DNA of 64,000 nucleotides from Agapanthus africanus (Eukaryota > Streptophyta > Magnoliopsida > Asparagales > Amaryllidaceae), in assembly GCA_030015575.1 (NCBI GenBank), contig CM057344.1:190605044-190669043 (forward strand), in the 5' to 3' direction. Under the pieces are notes generated by a model. The model ran no database searches. It was not told the DNA's origin and was given only the letters and a program-made list of their open reading frames with translations. The stretch's first letter is position 1. Every line of letters starts with the position of its first letter. A program made the translations under genes and the position numbers. Positions 10,473 to 20,182 of the stretch are shown piece by piece.

Positions 10473-13367
10473 ATGGATCCACCTCCATCGAACTTCTTTT
10501 CCACTACCCTGCCGCCGTCCGTTGGTGCGCAGATTCCACCTCGCATCTCTCTCCAAGAGAGATGTTATCCTACACGAGGCCCACTTTCCACCTGTCTTTC
10601 CATTCCACCAGCCAACGGGGAAAATTTTCAAATAAAACCCCAATACATCAACCTTTTACCAAAATTTCACGGTCTCGAGTCTGAAGACGCATACGTGTTT
10701 ATCACGAAATTTGAAAATGTATGCGCAATGATGGGTACTTCACAGCTTTCTGTGGATGCTTTACGTCTACGTCTTCTCCCATTCACTTTGTGCGATTTAG
10801 CCGAGAAGTGGCTATATAACACTACCGCACATTCCATTTCAAGTTGGGACGAATTCGTCAAAGCATTCCTTAAGAAATTCTACCCACATCACAAAACAGC
10901 TCGAATCCGTAGCGAAATCTATCAATTCACCCAGCTTCCAAATGAAACATTTTCAAAATGTCTTGACCGCTTCAAGGATCTGTTAATCCAATGTCCACAT
11001 CACGGCATCCCGAGATGGGATCTTTGCCGAATCATTTATGAGGGCATTACTCCTTACACAAGACAGACCCTTGAATCAATGTGTCAAGGCAATTTTATGA
11101 CCAAAGATGATGGGGAAGCCTGGAACTTTCTAGAAAATTTCGCTGAAAAATCTTTACAGTGGGAGGGTGTGAGTCAATCGTCTAGGGATGGCAATGATAT
11201 TTCCATAGGAGTTAGAGCTGACATTTCAGCTATGCAAAAGAAACTCGAGACTATGGAAAACAAATTTTTAGCCGCCCTAAGTCAAATATCACTCTCCAAA
11301 ACTGTATGTGGATGTTGTTCTGATCCGTCTCACTTGACGGAAGAATGTCCGTTTCAAGGTCCTGAGTATACCAATGCATCATTTCAAAGACCTAGAAACG
11401 ATCTATCTTCCTCCACATATGATCAGGGTTGGAGGAATCACCCTAATTTTGCTTGGAACCAATCACAATTTCAAAACACGGTTCCAAACCAAAACAATTT
11501 CCAAGGGGCCCCTCCACCACAACAGCAACCACCACAATTGAGTCAGCACCCCTTTCAAACACAAAATTTTCAAAATCCGGTCAACACTTTTGCATCATCT
11601 AGTCCTTTGCAGTTGACCGGGACTGATTCATTTGCACAATGCATGAATTTGGTCTTAACAAATATCATGCAAGTTTCGGCTGAAATGAAGTCTTCTGTCG
11701 ATTATATAAAGAAAAACTCTGCGTCCCAAAGCGAGAGTATTAAATCGATGGAAGCACAAATTGCACAACTAAAAGCCGAAATGAGTGCACGAGAGAAAGG
11801 GAAACTTCCAGCTCAACCTTTACCCAATTCTAGCTATTCACATCATGTGGATGAGATCACGTTGAGATCTGGAAGAGTGCTTGACCATCACCTTGGGGAA
11901 GAGTTTGATGATACTAATAAATCAATCAATAACACCCCGGCTGAGACCTTTCCTGACACACATAGTTCTAACCCTACTTCTTGTACCCCACCATCTTCTT
12001 CCGAGCCTATTCTCCATTTCCCAAAAGGCTCGCCACTACAGTCCACCTCTTTTACCCCTCCACGGACGATCCCCACTTCTACTTTGGGATCGGTTCCACA
12101 CACACTTCCTTCTCCTATGATGGACCCAGCGCTTATTGCTAAAGCACCTTATCCTAATCGGTTAAGGGCTAACACACCGAGTCCACATATGGAGAAGATT
12201 ATGAACATTTTTAAGCAAGTAAACACCAACATCCCTCTCCTAGATGCCATCCAACAAGTTCCGTCCTATGCGAAAACTCTTAAGAACTTGTGCACTAGGA
12301 AGAGGAAGAATCCAGTGCCCAAAAAGATATTCATGGAAAAAACAATAGACACGGCTTTCCCCCAACAATTACCGAGGAAACGTAAGGATCCAGGATATCC
12401 TACTATTTCCGTTTCTATCGGGGAGAAACACATTAACCGTGCTCTACTAGACCTTGGCGCCAGTGTTAACTTGCTTCCATACTCAGTCTATGAGCAATTA
12501 GGGATCGGAGAGTTGAAGCCAACCAATTGCACTCTCCAGATGGCTGACCGATCAATCACCAAACCTAGGGGTGAACTGGAGGATGTGTTAATAAAAATCG
12601 GAGAATTTATATTCCCGGTAGATTTTATTGTAATTGATACACAGCCTGTAGCGAACCCACGGAATCAAATTCCGGTGATTTTAGGTCGCCCCTTTTTGGC
12701 CACTTCCAATGCTATTATCAACTGTCGTAACGGTTCTATGACCCTATCTTTCGGGAATAGGTCAATAGAGCTGAACATTTACAAGTTGGGAAGTGTACCC
12801 TCCGAACCTACTGCTCAGGTATGTTCTGTCGACTTAATGGATGTCGACAGCAGCGAATTTGATGATCCTCCTGATATTGATCTAGACTCTTTTCATATGT
12901 TATTGTTTGACCCAATTATGTATCATACACATACGGACTCTTCCACTGAGATGTCCGGGTCAACAATTAACACTGATTATGAACTGTTCTTAGAGTCTGA
13001 AGATCACCCCGCACTTTGTGACGATATTATTCACCGGGGTATGAATGGAACTTTTGAGGAAATCTTCGCTGATGAACTCGCATTTTTGAATGACACGGGT
13101 GTTGAGATGAATCATCTCCCAATCATTGAAATTGAACCTCCACCCCTTCTTTTGAACTGTAAGAAGAATGCGAGTAATCCATCACATACACTGCATCGTC
13201 TCTCCAAAATGAGACGCACACACATTCTATTCCACCCCTTACCTTTTCCCCACTTCATCTTTCACCAACCAGAGCACTACATTGATAAAATTTTTGAATG
13301 GTTGGTGTTGATGTTCGGTCTTTGCAAAGCTTGGCATCGACCAATGATTTTTGACCCCCACTTGTGA
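10473..13367 (+). CDS. gag-pro: Gag-protease polyprotein of element B
   Basis: This 964-aa intact frame supplies the structural Gag protein that packages retrotransposon RNA, plus an aspartic protease to cut it. The start is the first ATG (MDPPPSNFF), the same start as in D. A retrotransposon Gag domain covers roughly residues 55-235, containing LLPKFHGLESEDAY. A CX2CX4HX4C zinc knuckle begins at residue 279. A Pro/Gln-rich linker and a short helical stretch (AQIAQLKAEM) follow. The retroviral-type protease has its active-site motif DLGASVNLL at about residue 660 and a later ILGRPFLATSNAIIN. The last 200 residues are acidic and unassigned. There is no RT, RNase H or integrase downstream. Compared with D the C-terminus is 22 residues longer because D has TGA where B has TGG. 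Confidence 0.93.
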   Translation: MDPPPSNFFSTTLPPSVGAQIPPRISLQERCYPTRGPLSTCLSIPPANGENFQIKPQYINLLPKFHGLESEDAYVFITKFENVCAMMGTSQLSVDALRLRLLPFTLCDLAEKWLYNTTAHSISSWDEFVKAFLKKFYPHHKTARIRSEIYQFTQLPNETFSKCLDRFKDLLIQCPHHGIPRWDLCRIIYEGITPYTRQTLESMCQGNFMTKDDGEAWNFLENFAEKSLQWEGVSQSSRDGNDISIGVRADISAMQKKLETMENKFLAALSQISLSKTVCGCCSDPSHLTEECPFQGPEYTNASFQRPRNDLSSSTYDQGWRNHPNFAWNQSQFQNTVPNQNNFQGAPPPQQQPPQLSQHPFQTQNFQNPVNTFASSSPLQLTGTDSFAQCMNLVLTNIMQVSAEMKSSVDYIKKNSASQSESIKSMEAQIAQLKAEMSAREKGKLPAQPLPNSSYSHHVDEITLRSGRVLDHHLGEEFDDTNKSINNTPAETFPDTHSSNPTSCTPPSSSEPILHFPKGSPLQSTSFTPPRTIPTSTLGSVPHTLPSPMMDPALIAKAPYPNRLRANTPSPHMEKIMNIFKQVNTNIPLLDAIQQVPSYAKTLKNLCTRKRKNPVPKKIFMEKTIDTAFPQQLPRKRKDPGYPTISVSIGEKHINRALLDLGASVNLLPYSVYEQLGIGELKPTNCTLQMADRSITKPRGELEDVLIKIGEFIFPVDFIVIDTQPVANPRNQIPVILGRPFLATSNAIINCRNGSMTLSFGNRSIELNIYKLGSVPSEPTAQVCSVDLMDVDSSEFDDPPDIDLDSFHMLLFDPIMYHTHTDSSTEMSGSTINTDYELFLESEDHPALCDDIIHRGMNGTFEEIFADELAFLNDTGVEMNHLPIIEIEPPPLLLNCKKNASNPSHTLHRLSKMRRTHILFHPLPFPHFIFHQPEHYIDKIFEWLVLMFGLCKAWHRPMIFDPHL

Positions 13368-14751
13368 TTTTAAAAGATTAACATTGCATAACTCAAGTTT
13401 GGGGGGGTATGTTTTTTTCGGGCTCCTAAAAAGAAAATTTTACAAAATTTTGAGCAAAAATAAGTTTCGGGGAGGTTCTTCACTTAAATATTTTGCCCCC
13501 ACTAATAAATTCCTCCCAAGCTTACAGGTTTTTTCAGATTTAGCAAAGAGCAACAGTGAGGACACTGTTGAAAACAAGTTTGGGGGAGGTTTGTGCTTAT
13601 TTTCGCATCATTTGCATATCATTAGCATAAGCACAAAACATTTTTTTCAAAACCTATAAAAATTTAAAAATTTTCAAAATTATAAAAATATTTTTTGTAT
13701 ATAAATAAGATAATGAAAGTTTAGATAGTGAACAATTACATCCATGAGATTAGAAAAATTTAAGAAAACTAAGAAAATTAGAAGTTTTCTTATACGAACT
13801 AGTAATAAGTAGTTATGAGCCGTTGTCCCAAGGGTTAGTAAGATGAAAGAAGTCACTAATCTGAGGATAAAAATAAGTCTGAAAAATAGTTTCTATTCTG
13901 GAAGCCAAACATTTTGAACGTTGCTACCCTGCTATTCGCACTTACACACGTCTTGAAGCCTGGGATAGTAGAGGATACCTTGAAATGCTCTTGTCTTAAG
14001 GCCAAAAGTATAAAAAAAAAATATGGTGAGAAAAATGGACACTGGTTTTGTTATCACCAAGGGCAAGAAAAATATATAGCAAAAGGGTGCTTCTTCACCT
14101 AGTGCCCCAAGGTCAACTGGTCTGGGAGTCACTGCTATGCCTGAGGTGGTGCAAGATTAGGAAAATACACCAAGTTAGCAAGCACATCAGTAATCGGTCG
14201 GTTAGTACCTCAAGAAGTATTAACGGTCGCATGAAAGTGTGTAAGCAATCTCGTTTGCCAAGTAGTACTGAGGTCGATGGGCAAGAGTATGATAGCTTGA
14301 ATTGAATTCTCCGGGTGTAGGGATGTCTTTACACACACGCAGGGTGATATGATCGATGTTTGGAATAAAGATAGGAATGAAGAATAAGACGATGTTTTAT
14401 TGAGGGAGGACGTGATTTCTGACATCTTTTCATGACCATTAAGATAGGGCTCATGACAACCGAAAAGCTAGCTTAGTTGGAAACCCTAATTTTCAAAGTT
14501 TTTCTTTTACAATTCTTGTCTTTAAATGTAATATTCATGGTCTTCCTTTTATTATTGGATTTTGTGGGTGCAATCCGCTGAAAACCCTCAGGAGACAACA
14601 CTCCTCCTACTAGGGACACCTAGAGGTTTAAAGGCTTGTTGCACGTGCTCAGTGCAATCGTGTTGCCTACGAAAGTGTGCTAGTTAGTTTTACTCTTTCT
14701 TTATTTTCTCCTTCTCTTTTTAATAAAACATTCGCTCGAGACGATCGAAAT
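13368..14751 (+). other. B 3' untranslated region
   Basis: About 1.4 kb with no credible gene. Three internal copies of the terminal purine tract, built on AAGTTTGGGGG, lie at 13394-13408, 13461-13477 (one G changed to C) and 13575-13590. The distal part (14564-14690) is a hairpin-rich module shared with A and D: AGGAG/CTCCT at 14590-14605, CTAGG-GACA-CCTAG at 14610-14623, and TTGCAC/GTGCAA at 14639-14657. Upstream text is also shared with D and more weakly with A. Confidence 0.8.
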
Positions 14752-14767
14752 TAAGTTTGGGGGTATT
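14752..14767 (+). other. Polypurine tract of B
   Basis: TAAGTTTGGGGGTATT directly precedes the 3' LTR, where plus-strand DNA synthesis would be primed. The run of G after AAGTTT is the same word repeated three times further upstream. Confidence 0.85.
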
Positions 14768-16656
14768 TGATCAGTCGAAAATATTGTATATTTTAGCCGG
14801 CAATTTCCCTAACATTTGCATACATTTAGAAGTGTTCGGCATTCATATTCTACATATTAGCAAATCTGTCACAAAATATGAGATTGCATGTATTAGACTT
14901 TTAAACCGACACTTTAAGGGAAATTAACCGCATTTCATGGCATCGCATCATTTCTGTATTTGCGCAACACTTGTCTTGAGTCTGTGCAGGAAATACGGAA
15001 GAAAATCAAAAGAAGCTGATCAAACAATACGCCAACTAAATCATTTCAGATCTGGTAGCAGTGTAGAAGGAATTAGATAATTCTATATATCAAATGAAGG
15101 CCCAAAAATAAGCCCAAGACTACCACAGAGAGAACAAGCCCCAAGGCTCCAAGAGAGCCGCGCTTCCGCGGCGGGAACCAGGCTTGAGCCGCGGAAGCGC
15201 GGCGGTTATGCCACGTCAGCATGAAAGTTTTGGGCAAAATCCTCAGCTCTGGTCCCACATTGCTTTCTGACACTTCAAAGTCAAGAATTCTCTCGAAGCT
15301 ACTACAGATCAGAAATGAAGATTAAGAAGGCTAATCCTAATTAAGCTCCTAAACTAATCCTCTTCTAGAAGCTCCTCCTAACTAATCACCTCTAGAAGCT
15401 TCTCCTCTAACTAACTTTTGGAAGGAAATTTGAATTCCTTCAACAAACTTTTGGAGGGAAAGTTAGAATTTGAAATCCTAGATCTAGGGTTAGTTATCTA
15501 TAAATAGATCCTAAATCTAAGGGTTGGGGTTGTTCATCATTAGGACCATTCTTCATCATCTTCTTCCACAAGCTTCGTGACAAAGCTTGTGCGAAACCCT
15601 AACCCTAATTCCACTCTAAATCCAAGATCTTGAGTACCAAATCAAGCGAGAAGCCTTCAACCTTTTAGGAGCCGAGCCGATCTTCAATCGGACAAGTGAT
15701 CCAAGCCGATCCGCGTTCCACGGAGACGAGCGAAGCCAAGTCGACGATTGAGTTCCTCCTCTTGTAGTTCTTGAGCGATGTAATAAAATTGTCGATATAA
15801 ATAAAAGGTGAAATTCTTGAATCTTGCTTTCTTTTAATTCTTGCATCATGATTAGATCTCAATTTGTAATTGTTGTTCTTGTTGTGATGTTTGAGTGAAA
15901 CTCCGCTCGTAAAGGAGTCGAGACGATTGTAGAATGATGATGTAACAAATCTTAATACTATTTTTAAGTCCTACGAGTTTTGTAAACCCTAGCAAGTTCA
16001 AGAATCGATGACCTAGTTTCGTAGCGATGCTTTCTTGATTGTGATCGCTCGAAATTAGGGATCTACGATCGTTTCTTGAATTTACTAGAGGCTAGAATGT
16101 GAATGATATCGATGAAAGAACAAGGGATAAGATGAAACCCTAGTTTCACAAGAAGTCTCTAATTCTCATCGATCATCATCGATCTAGTATCAATTCATCG
16201 AAGGATAAGAATACGTAATTGTAAGATTACATCACATCTATAGATCCGATCGATTCCTACGAGCCTCATTTCGATTCTTGAGATTTGGTTTGGAAAAATC
16301 AACAAACTATCAATTCTTGATTCTATCTTTTAATGCTTTCTTAGATCTAGATATTTTTCTTTTTCTTGAAATACAAAATTTAAATCATGAATTGTTTGTT
16401 TTCTTTTCTTTAAAAGTTTCAACTCATCTAAATTCGAAAAGACGAACGATTACACTTTCCCTGTGGACGATCCGCACTCACTTACAATCTACAATCCGAC
16501 ACCGTAGTTGATTGCGGTCAAATAATTTTTGATTGTGATTTCTTTACAATTTCAAACACTACACACATCAAGAATTCTTTACAATCAAATGGCGCCGTTG
16601 CCGGGGACCGTTTGATTCGATACTTTTACATCCAATCAAGAAAAATATTACAATCA
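14768..16656 (+). repeat. B 3' LTR
   Basis: This is a copy of the 5' LTR with no difference that I could see until the final bases (AATATTACAATCA here, AATATACTCAATCA in the 5' copy). It includes the hairpin at 15157-15203, the TATA box at 15498-15507 and the internal primer-site copy. It is followed by TSD GTGTA at 16657-16661. Confidence 0.95.
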
Positions 16657-17581
16657 GTGTACCTTCCATGATTGTGGCAAATATACATTTTTATATCATC
16701 ATTGCATGACTATTGCATACTGATTGTCATATCACTACTTAATGTATTTGTAGTACCTGATAGAGTACCTTACATGACTGTTGCCTTCATATCGTCATAT
16801 TATTGCTTCATGTATTAATTATACCTGCTAGTGTACTTTTCATGATTATTGCATTACATATGACTATTCATTGATATTAAATGCTTATGTTAGATTCGCG
16901 TTATACGTGCATACTCGCGATTACCTGCATATGTTATTTACTATTCACGAGTTGGCAACTCACCCCCGTTGTGCCACAGTGTCTTGCAGGTGTTTCTCAG
17001 GATAGTCAGAGGCAGGGCTATTTTCATCTATCGTATCATCTTTTGCTGCGGATACCACTTCGCCTGACAGTGTGCATTTTTGCCCTGGTGGGTTTTGTGG
17101 TTATCCGATGTTGTATTGTATATTCGTTGTATCCATGTACTCTCCATCTACCAGTATTATGTATGACTTAGAGATTTGGTGTGAGGACGATGTTGTATAT
17201 TGTTGTGACTTGATGTCTTTTATATAGTTTCCTTTCTATCGTTTTCTACTTCTTCGCTACGGCGTCGTATATTTATTGTGGTGGTTGTTTTCTGCCTTTG
17301 GGCGTGTATTTTCTCCCGTTTGGGGATGCTTTACTTATATTTATGTTGTACCCATTTTTGGGGCTGGTTTTTACAAAGGAGGTGCTGCCAAAATCTTAAG
17401 AAATAAAAGTGAGACTTTAAAGAATTTGGGTTGTGATTTCAAAGGTTTTGAAAATACTATTATCACTTTCTTATTATTTTTGATGGTTTAGATTTCTGGG
17501 TTTTGGCTTTCTTTTACTGCGTTACGCCTGTAGATGTTGCGTAGTATTAGGGCCGTCATGTGCCAATTTCGGGTCGTGACG
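16657..17581 (+). repeat. Solo LTR E, right part (no gene)
   Basis: This continues E after element B. It ends GGGTCGTGACG, and its last few hundred bases match the reverse complement of the start of G at 63410: the AAAGCC..CCAGAAATCTAAA, TTTTGGCAG and CCCCAAACGGG words recur in the same order. Frames at 16881-17171 and 17276-17491 have no motif. Confidence 0.75.
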
Positions 17582-18876
17582 GATATGAAGAAATCAAACA
17601 ACACCAGTGGACTTGTTGAGTGCACTAGACTTCACCACCCCAAAACGAGCCCCAAATCTCGGACCAAGACCGGCGAGTAACCCCCCAAAACCGGCGTCGC
17701 CGGGTCCCCTTTGCCCAAATCACTTCGTATTTTGACTGGTCACTCATTATTGTCCCATCATCCTGTTTTTATTATTTGTTTAATTTTTGTTTTGAGCCTA
17801 TAAATACCAGGCCTTTGGGCAAGTTAGAGGGCACTACTTTTTGTGAGAGAGAAGTTTGTAAACATTGTAACTAGTGATCTTGTAAGCCTTAGTGTGAATT
17901 CCTTGCTTTCCTTTAGTCTTGCAATCTCTTTCTTGATCTTGCAAGATTAGATTTTGGTATTTGAATTCACTTGTCTATACTTGGAACCATTGCAATCAAA
18001 GGTTCATTTATATCAAGTTGATTCTTGTATCCCTTCTCTTTTTGCATTTTTTTCTTTGTTGTTATTTCAATTTATGATGTGTGAGTAGTTTGTTCTTGGG
18101 CTATGGTGAGGTAGGTTGTGGAATGGCTTTTCTTCCAATCCCTCCCTTTTTGATTCTTGCATTTTACACTTCCTTTCTTAATTATGCAATTTTATTATGT
18201 TTTGTTTGATATGATATATTGTTTTGAATGGTGGCAAATTAACCTTTAACATATATCCTATTCCTTCTTTACATTTTATTGTTGCTATATTATGATTTGA
18301 AGTTGAAAGGAATACGAAATTAAGTTAAGTGTTGCAAACCAGCTAGATAGGATATATAACATCCAAACATATGTTCTATGCTTGCTAACTTCACTTAACT
18401 AATTCCATATTCATTTCATTCTAAAAACTTAAATTTTTAGTTTCTTTTTAACTTAACCTTGATATCGTATTCTAAACCGACGCTTGTTTTAGATAGATGC
18501 GGTATGCTTTCGTAAATCAAATAGAAACTAAAAATGGACCTTGAATCAAGACGGAGAGTTGGGGGTAAAAGCCGTATTTCAATCATATCAAACCTTAACT
18601 TAAGTTTTCTCTAAGCAACCCTAAACCTTTCTTCATTTAATTGTTGTAAAAACGTGACACAATCCATTTTCAACCCATTATTTCTTAACTTAAAATGATG
18701 TCGTGATATCCACACCCTGTGGTTCGACCCATACTTGTCGGCTTGTATCAACGCACCGTGCACTTGCGGTATTTTAAGAACTCGAGACTCCTATCGTGCA
18801 CTATTTTCATTAACAAAACCGACATATCCTAATTTGACAAAAGCCTTCAACGGCATGATACCGTGAGTTCCGAACA
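17582..18876 (+). repeat. A 5' LTR, right part
   Basis: This resumes the LTR broken by E at GATATGAAG and runs to CCGAACA. It is collinear with 36682-37977. The TATA box CTATAAATAC is at 17798-17807; the matching 3' LTR box is at 36899-36908. Confidence 0.93.
17798..17807 (+). promoter_or_regulatory. TATA box of A 5' LTR
   Basis: CTATAAATAC is preserved at the same place in the 3' LTR (36899-36908). In the 5' LTR it is now separated from the upstream part of the LTR by the 13-kb E/B insertion. Confidence 0.7.
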
Positions 18877-18882
18877 AGTTTT

Positions 18883-18900
18883 TGGTGCCGTTGCCGGGGA
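18883..18900 (+). other. Primer binding site of A (tRNA-Asp type)
   Basis: TGGTGCCGTTGCCGGGGA lies six bases after the LTR end. It differs by one base from the B and D site. Confidence 0.88.
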
Positions 18901-20182
18901 ATGGCAACATCACTAAGCTATTTTGAGTTATTTTTGTATATACCTTTAAAACCAAAACATAAAAATCAATTTTTTTTGACATTGTGCTCTCTGTTCTTTG
19001 GACCTGCTAACACCACGGAACTATTTAAAAAATCAAACAATATAAGTGAGAAAATACTATAAAACCGAGACCACAAAAGGAAATTGGAGCCCCAACTCAT
19101 TGATTGGACCGGCGACATTAAAGGAATCTCCTGCGCCGCCGGCCCAAACAATTCCAATTGCTTCAAAATTTTCTCCTGTTCTCTATTGCTTAATTATTAT
19201 CTCAATTTTATTGTTTGATTTTTATAATTTTTAGTGTGCGGGGATTTGGCTTTTTTTACGACATTTTCAGATACGAGGAATTTGCGAATAACGATTGTAC
19301 GATGAAAGGGGTGCGCTCAAAGCCAAGGTGATAACAGGGTACAGTGCCAAATATCCTGGTAGATTGACCCGCGCAAGCGAACCTTTCAAGCCGAACGGAT
19401 TCAAGTCAAACGGGGGTTTCTAACCCAAAAATCCATTGGTACGTATTCTTTAAAACACCTTCTCAAATCCGACGCGTCCACTACTCTATCTTTGCAGGAT
19501 TCTTTGCTAGCACACTACCAAACGCTAAAAGAACTACCCATATTTGTTGTAGTGCTGCGTTTGAACATAAAAAATGATTGTTTGTTGTTTTGAACAACTT
19601 TTCCATTGAATTGCGCATTGCATAACTTTAATACAAACTTAAGGGCAAAAGAACCCCAATAAGATACGGTAAGAGATTTCATCACCCTTCTCCATGGCCC
19701 ACAAACCACAAAGAACGAGCATTTTTCACACCCCCATTAACATTAAAAGAAATTAGACTTTCCTTTAAGGATTTCACGCTCAATAGGGAAAGTTAAGTGT
19801 ATTTCGAACACTGTCCATCGGTACATTGTTTAAGAAGTGTCTAGGAAAGTGTGAAAGGCGCAACCACCGAAAGAGAGAAGGTTATTCTAATTAAAAAGCC
19901 TCGCGAAAGCGAGGGACAACCTCCCTTTTTCTCTGCACTTACCCGGTTTTATGATCAGTCTATCTTGGGCCCATTTCGCAGTACATTTTTACTTCACAAA
20001 GCAAGTTTTTTTGAGCAGGTCTAGTTGACTTAGGTAACCCTAGACTGTTTAGGTGTGTGCAGTGTGTCATGTTTGTGTTATTGTTATACCTTTTTGTATG
20101 ATATTTTTTGTTGTGAATATTTTTTTTAACAACACTTTTTTCTCCATTTCATCAGTCTTTCTCTACCACTTCCGGATAGTGC
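18901..20182 (+). other. A leader (untranslated)
   Basis: About 1.3 kb without a conserved frame. A nested hairpin lies at 19879-19922: outer AGGTT/AACCT and inner CCTCGC-GAAA-GCGAGG. It is preceded by GTGTCTAG and followed by a CCTCCCT run, as in the copia leaders of this window. A CTAG-rich segment near 20020-20055 resembles one in the B and D leaders. Confidence 0.75.

Larger units (their letters stand above)
7474..16656 (+). mobile_element. B: young gag-protease-only Athila-like element
   Basis: This complete 9183-bp element has LTRs of 1890 and 1889 bp (7474-9363 and 14768-16656) and a TSD of GTGTA at 7469-7473 and 16657-16661. Inside are a tRNA-Asp primer site, a leader, one intact gag-protease frame, a long 3' untranslated region and a terminal purine tract. 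RT, RNase H and integrase are absent, so it is non-autonomous. By eye the two LTRs are identical except at the last few bases, which makes B the youngest insertion here. It sits in solo LTR E. Confidence 0.95.
4331..17581 (+). mobile_element. E: giant gypsy-type solo LTR inside the A 5' LTR
   Basis: E begins TGTAACG and ends GGGTCGTGACG (a canonical end would be ...GTGACA). It is flanked by GAAAT at 4326-4330 and GATAT at 17582-17586, a 5-bp TSD with one change. Removing nested element B leaves about 4.06 kb with no primer site, purine tract or coding domain, which fits a single large LTR left by LTR-LTR recombination. The terminal pattern resembles F and G, and its right end matches the reverse complement of G. 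Giant LTRs with TGTAACACCC-like ends occur in Tekay/Del chromoviruses, but that family assignment is inference. Confidence 0.75.
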
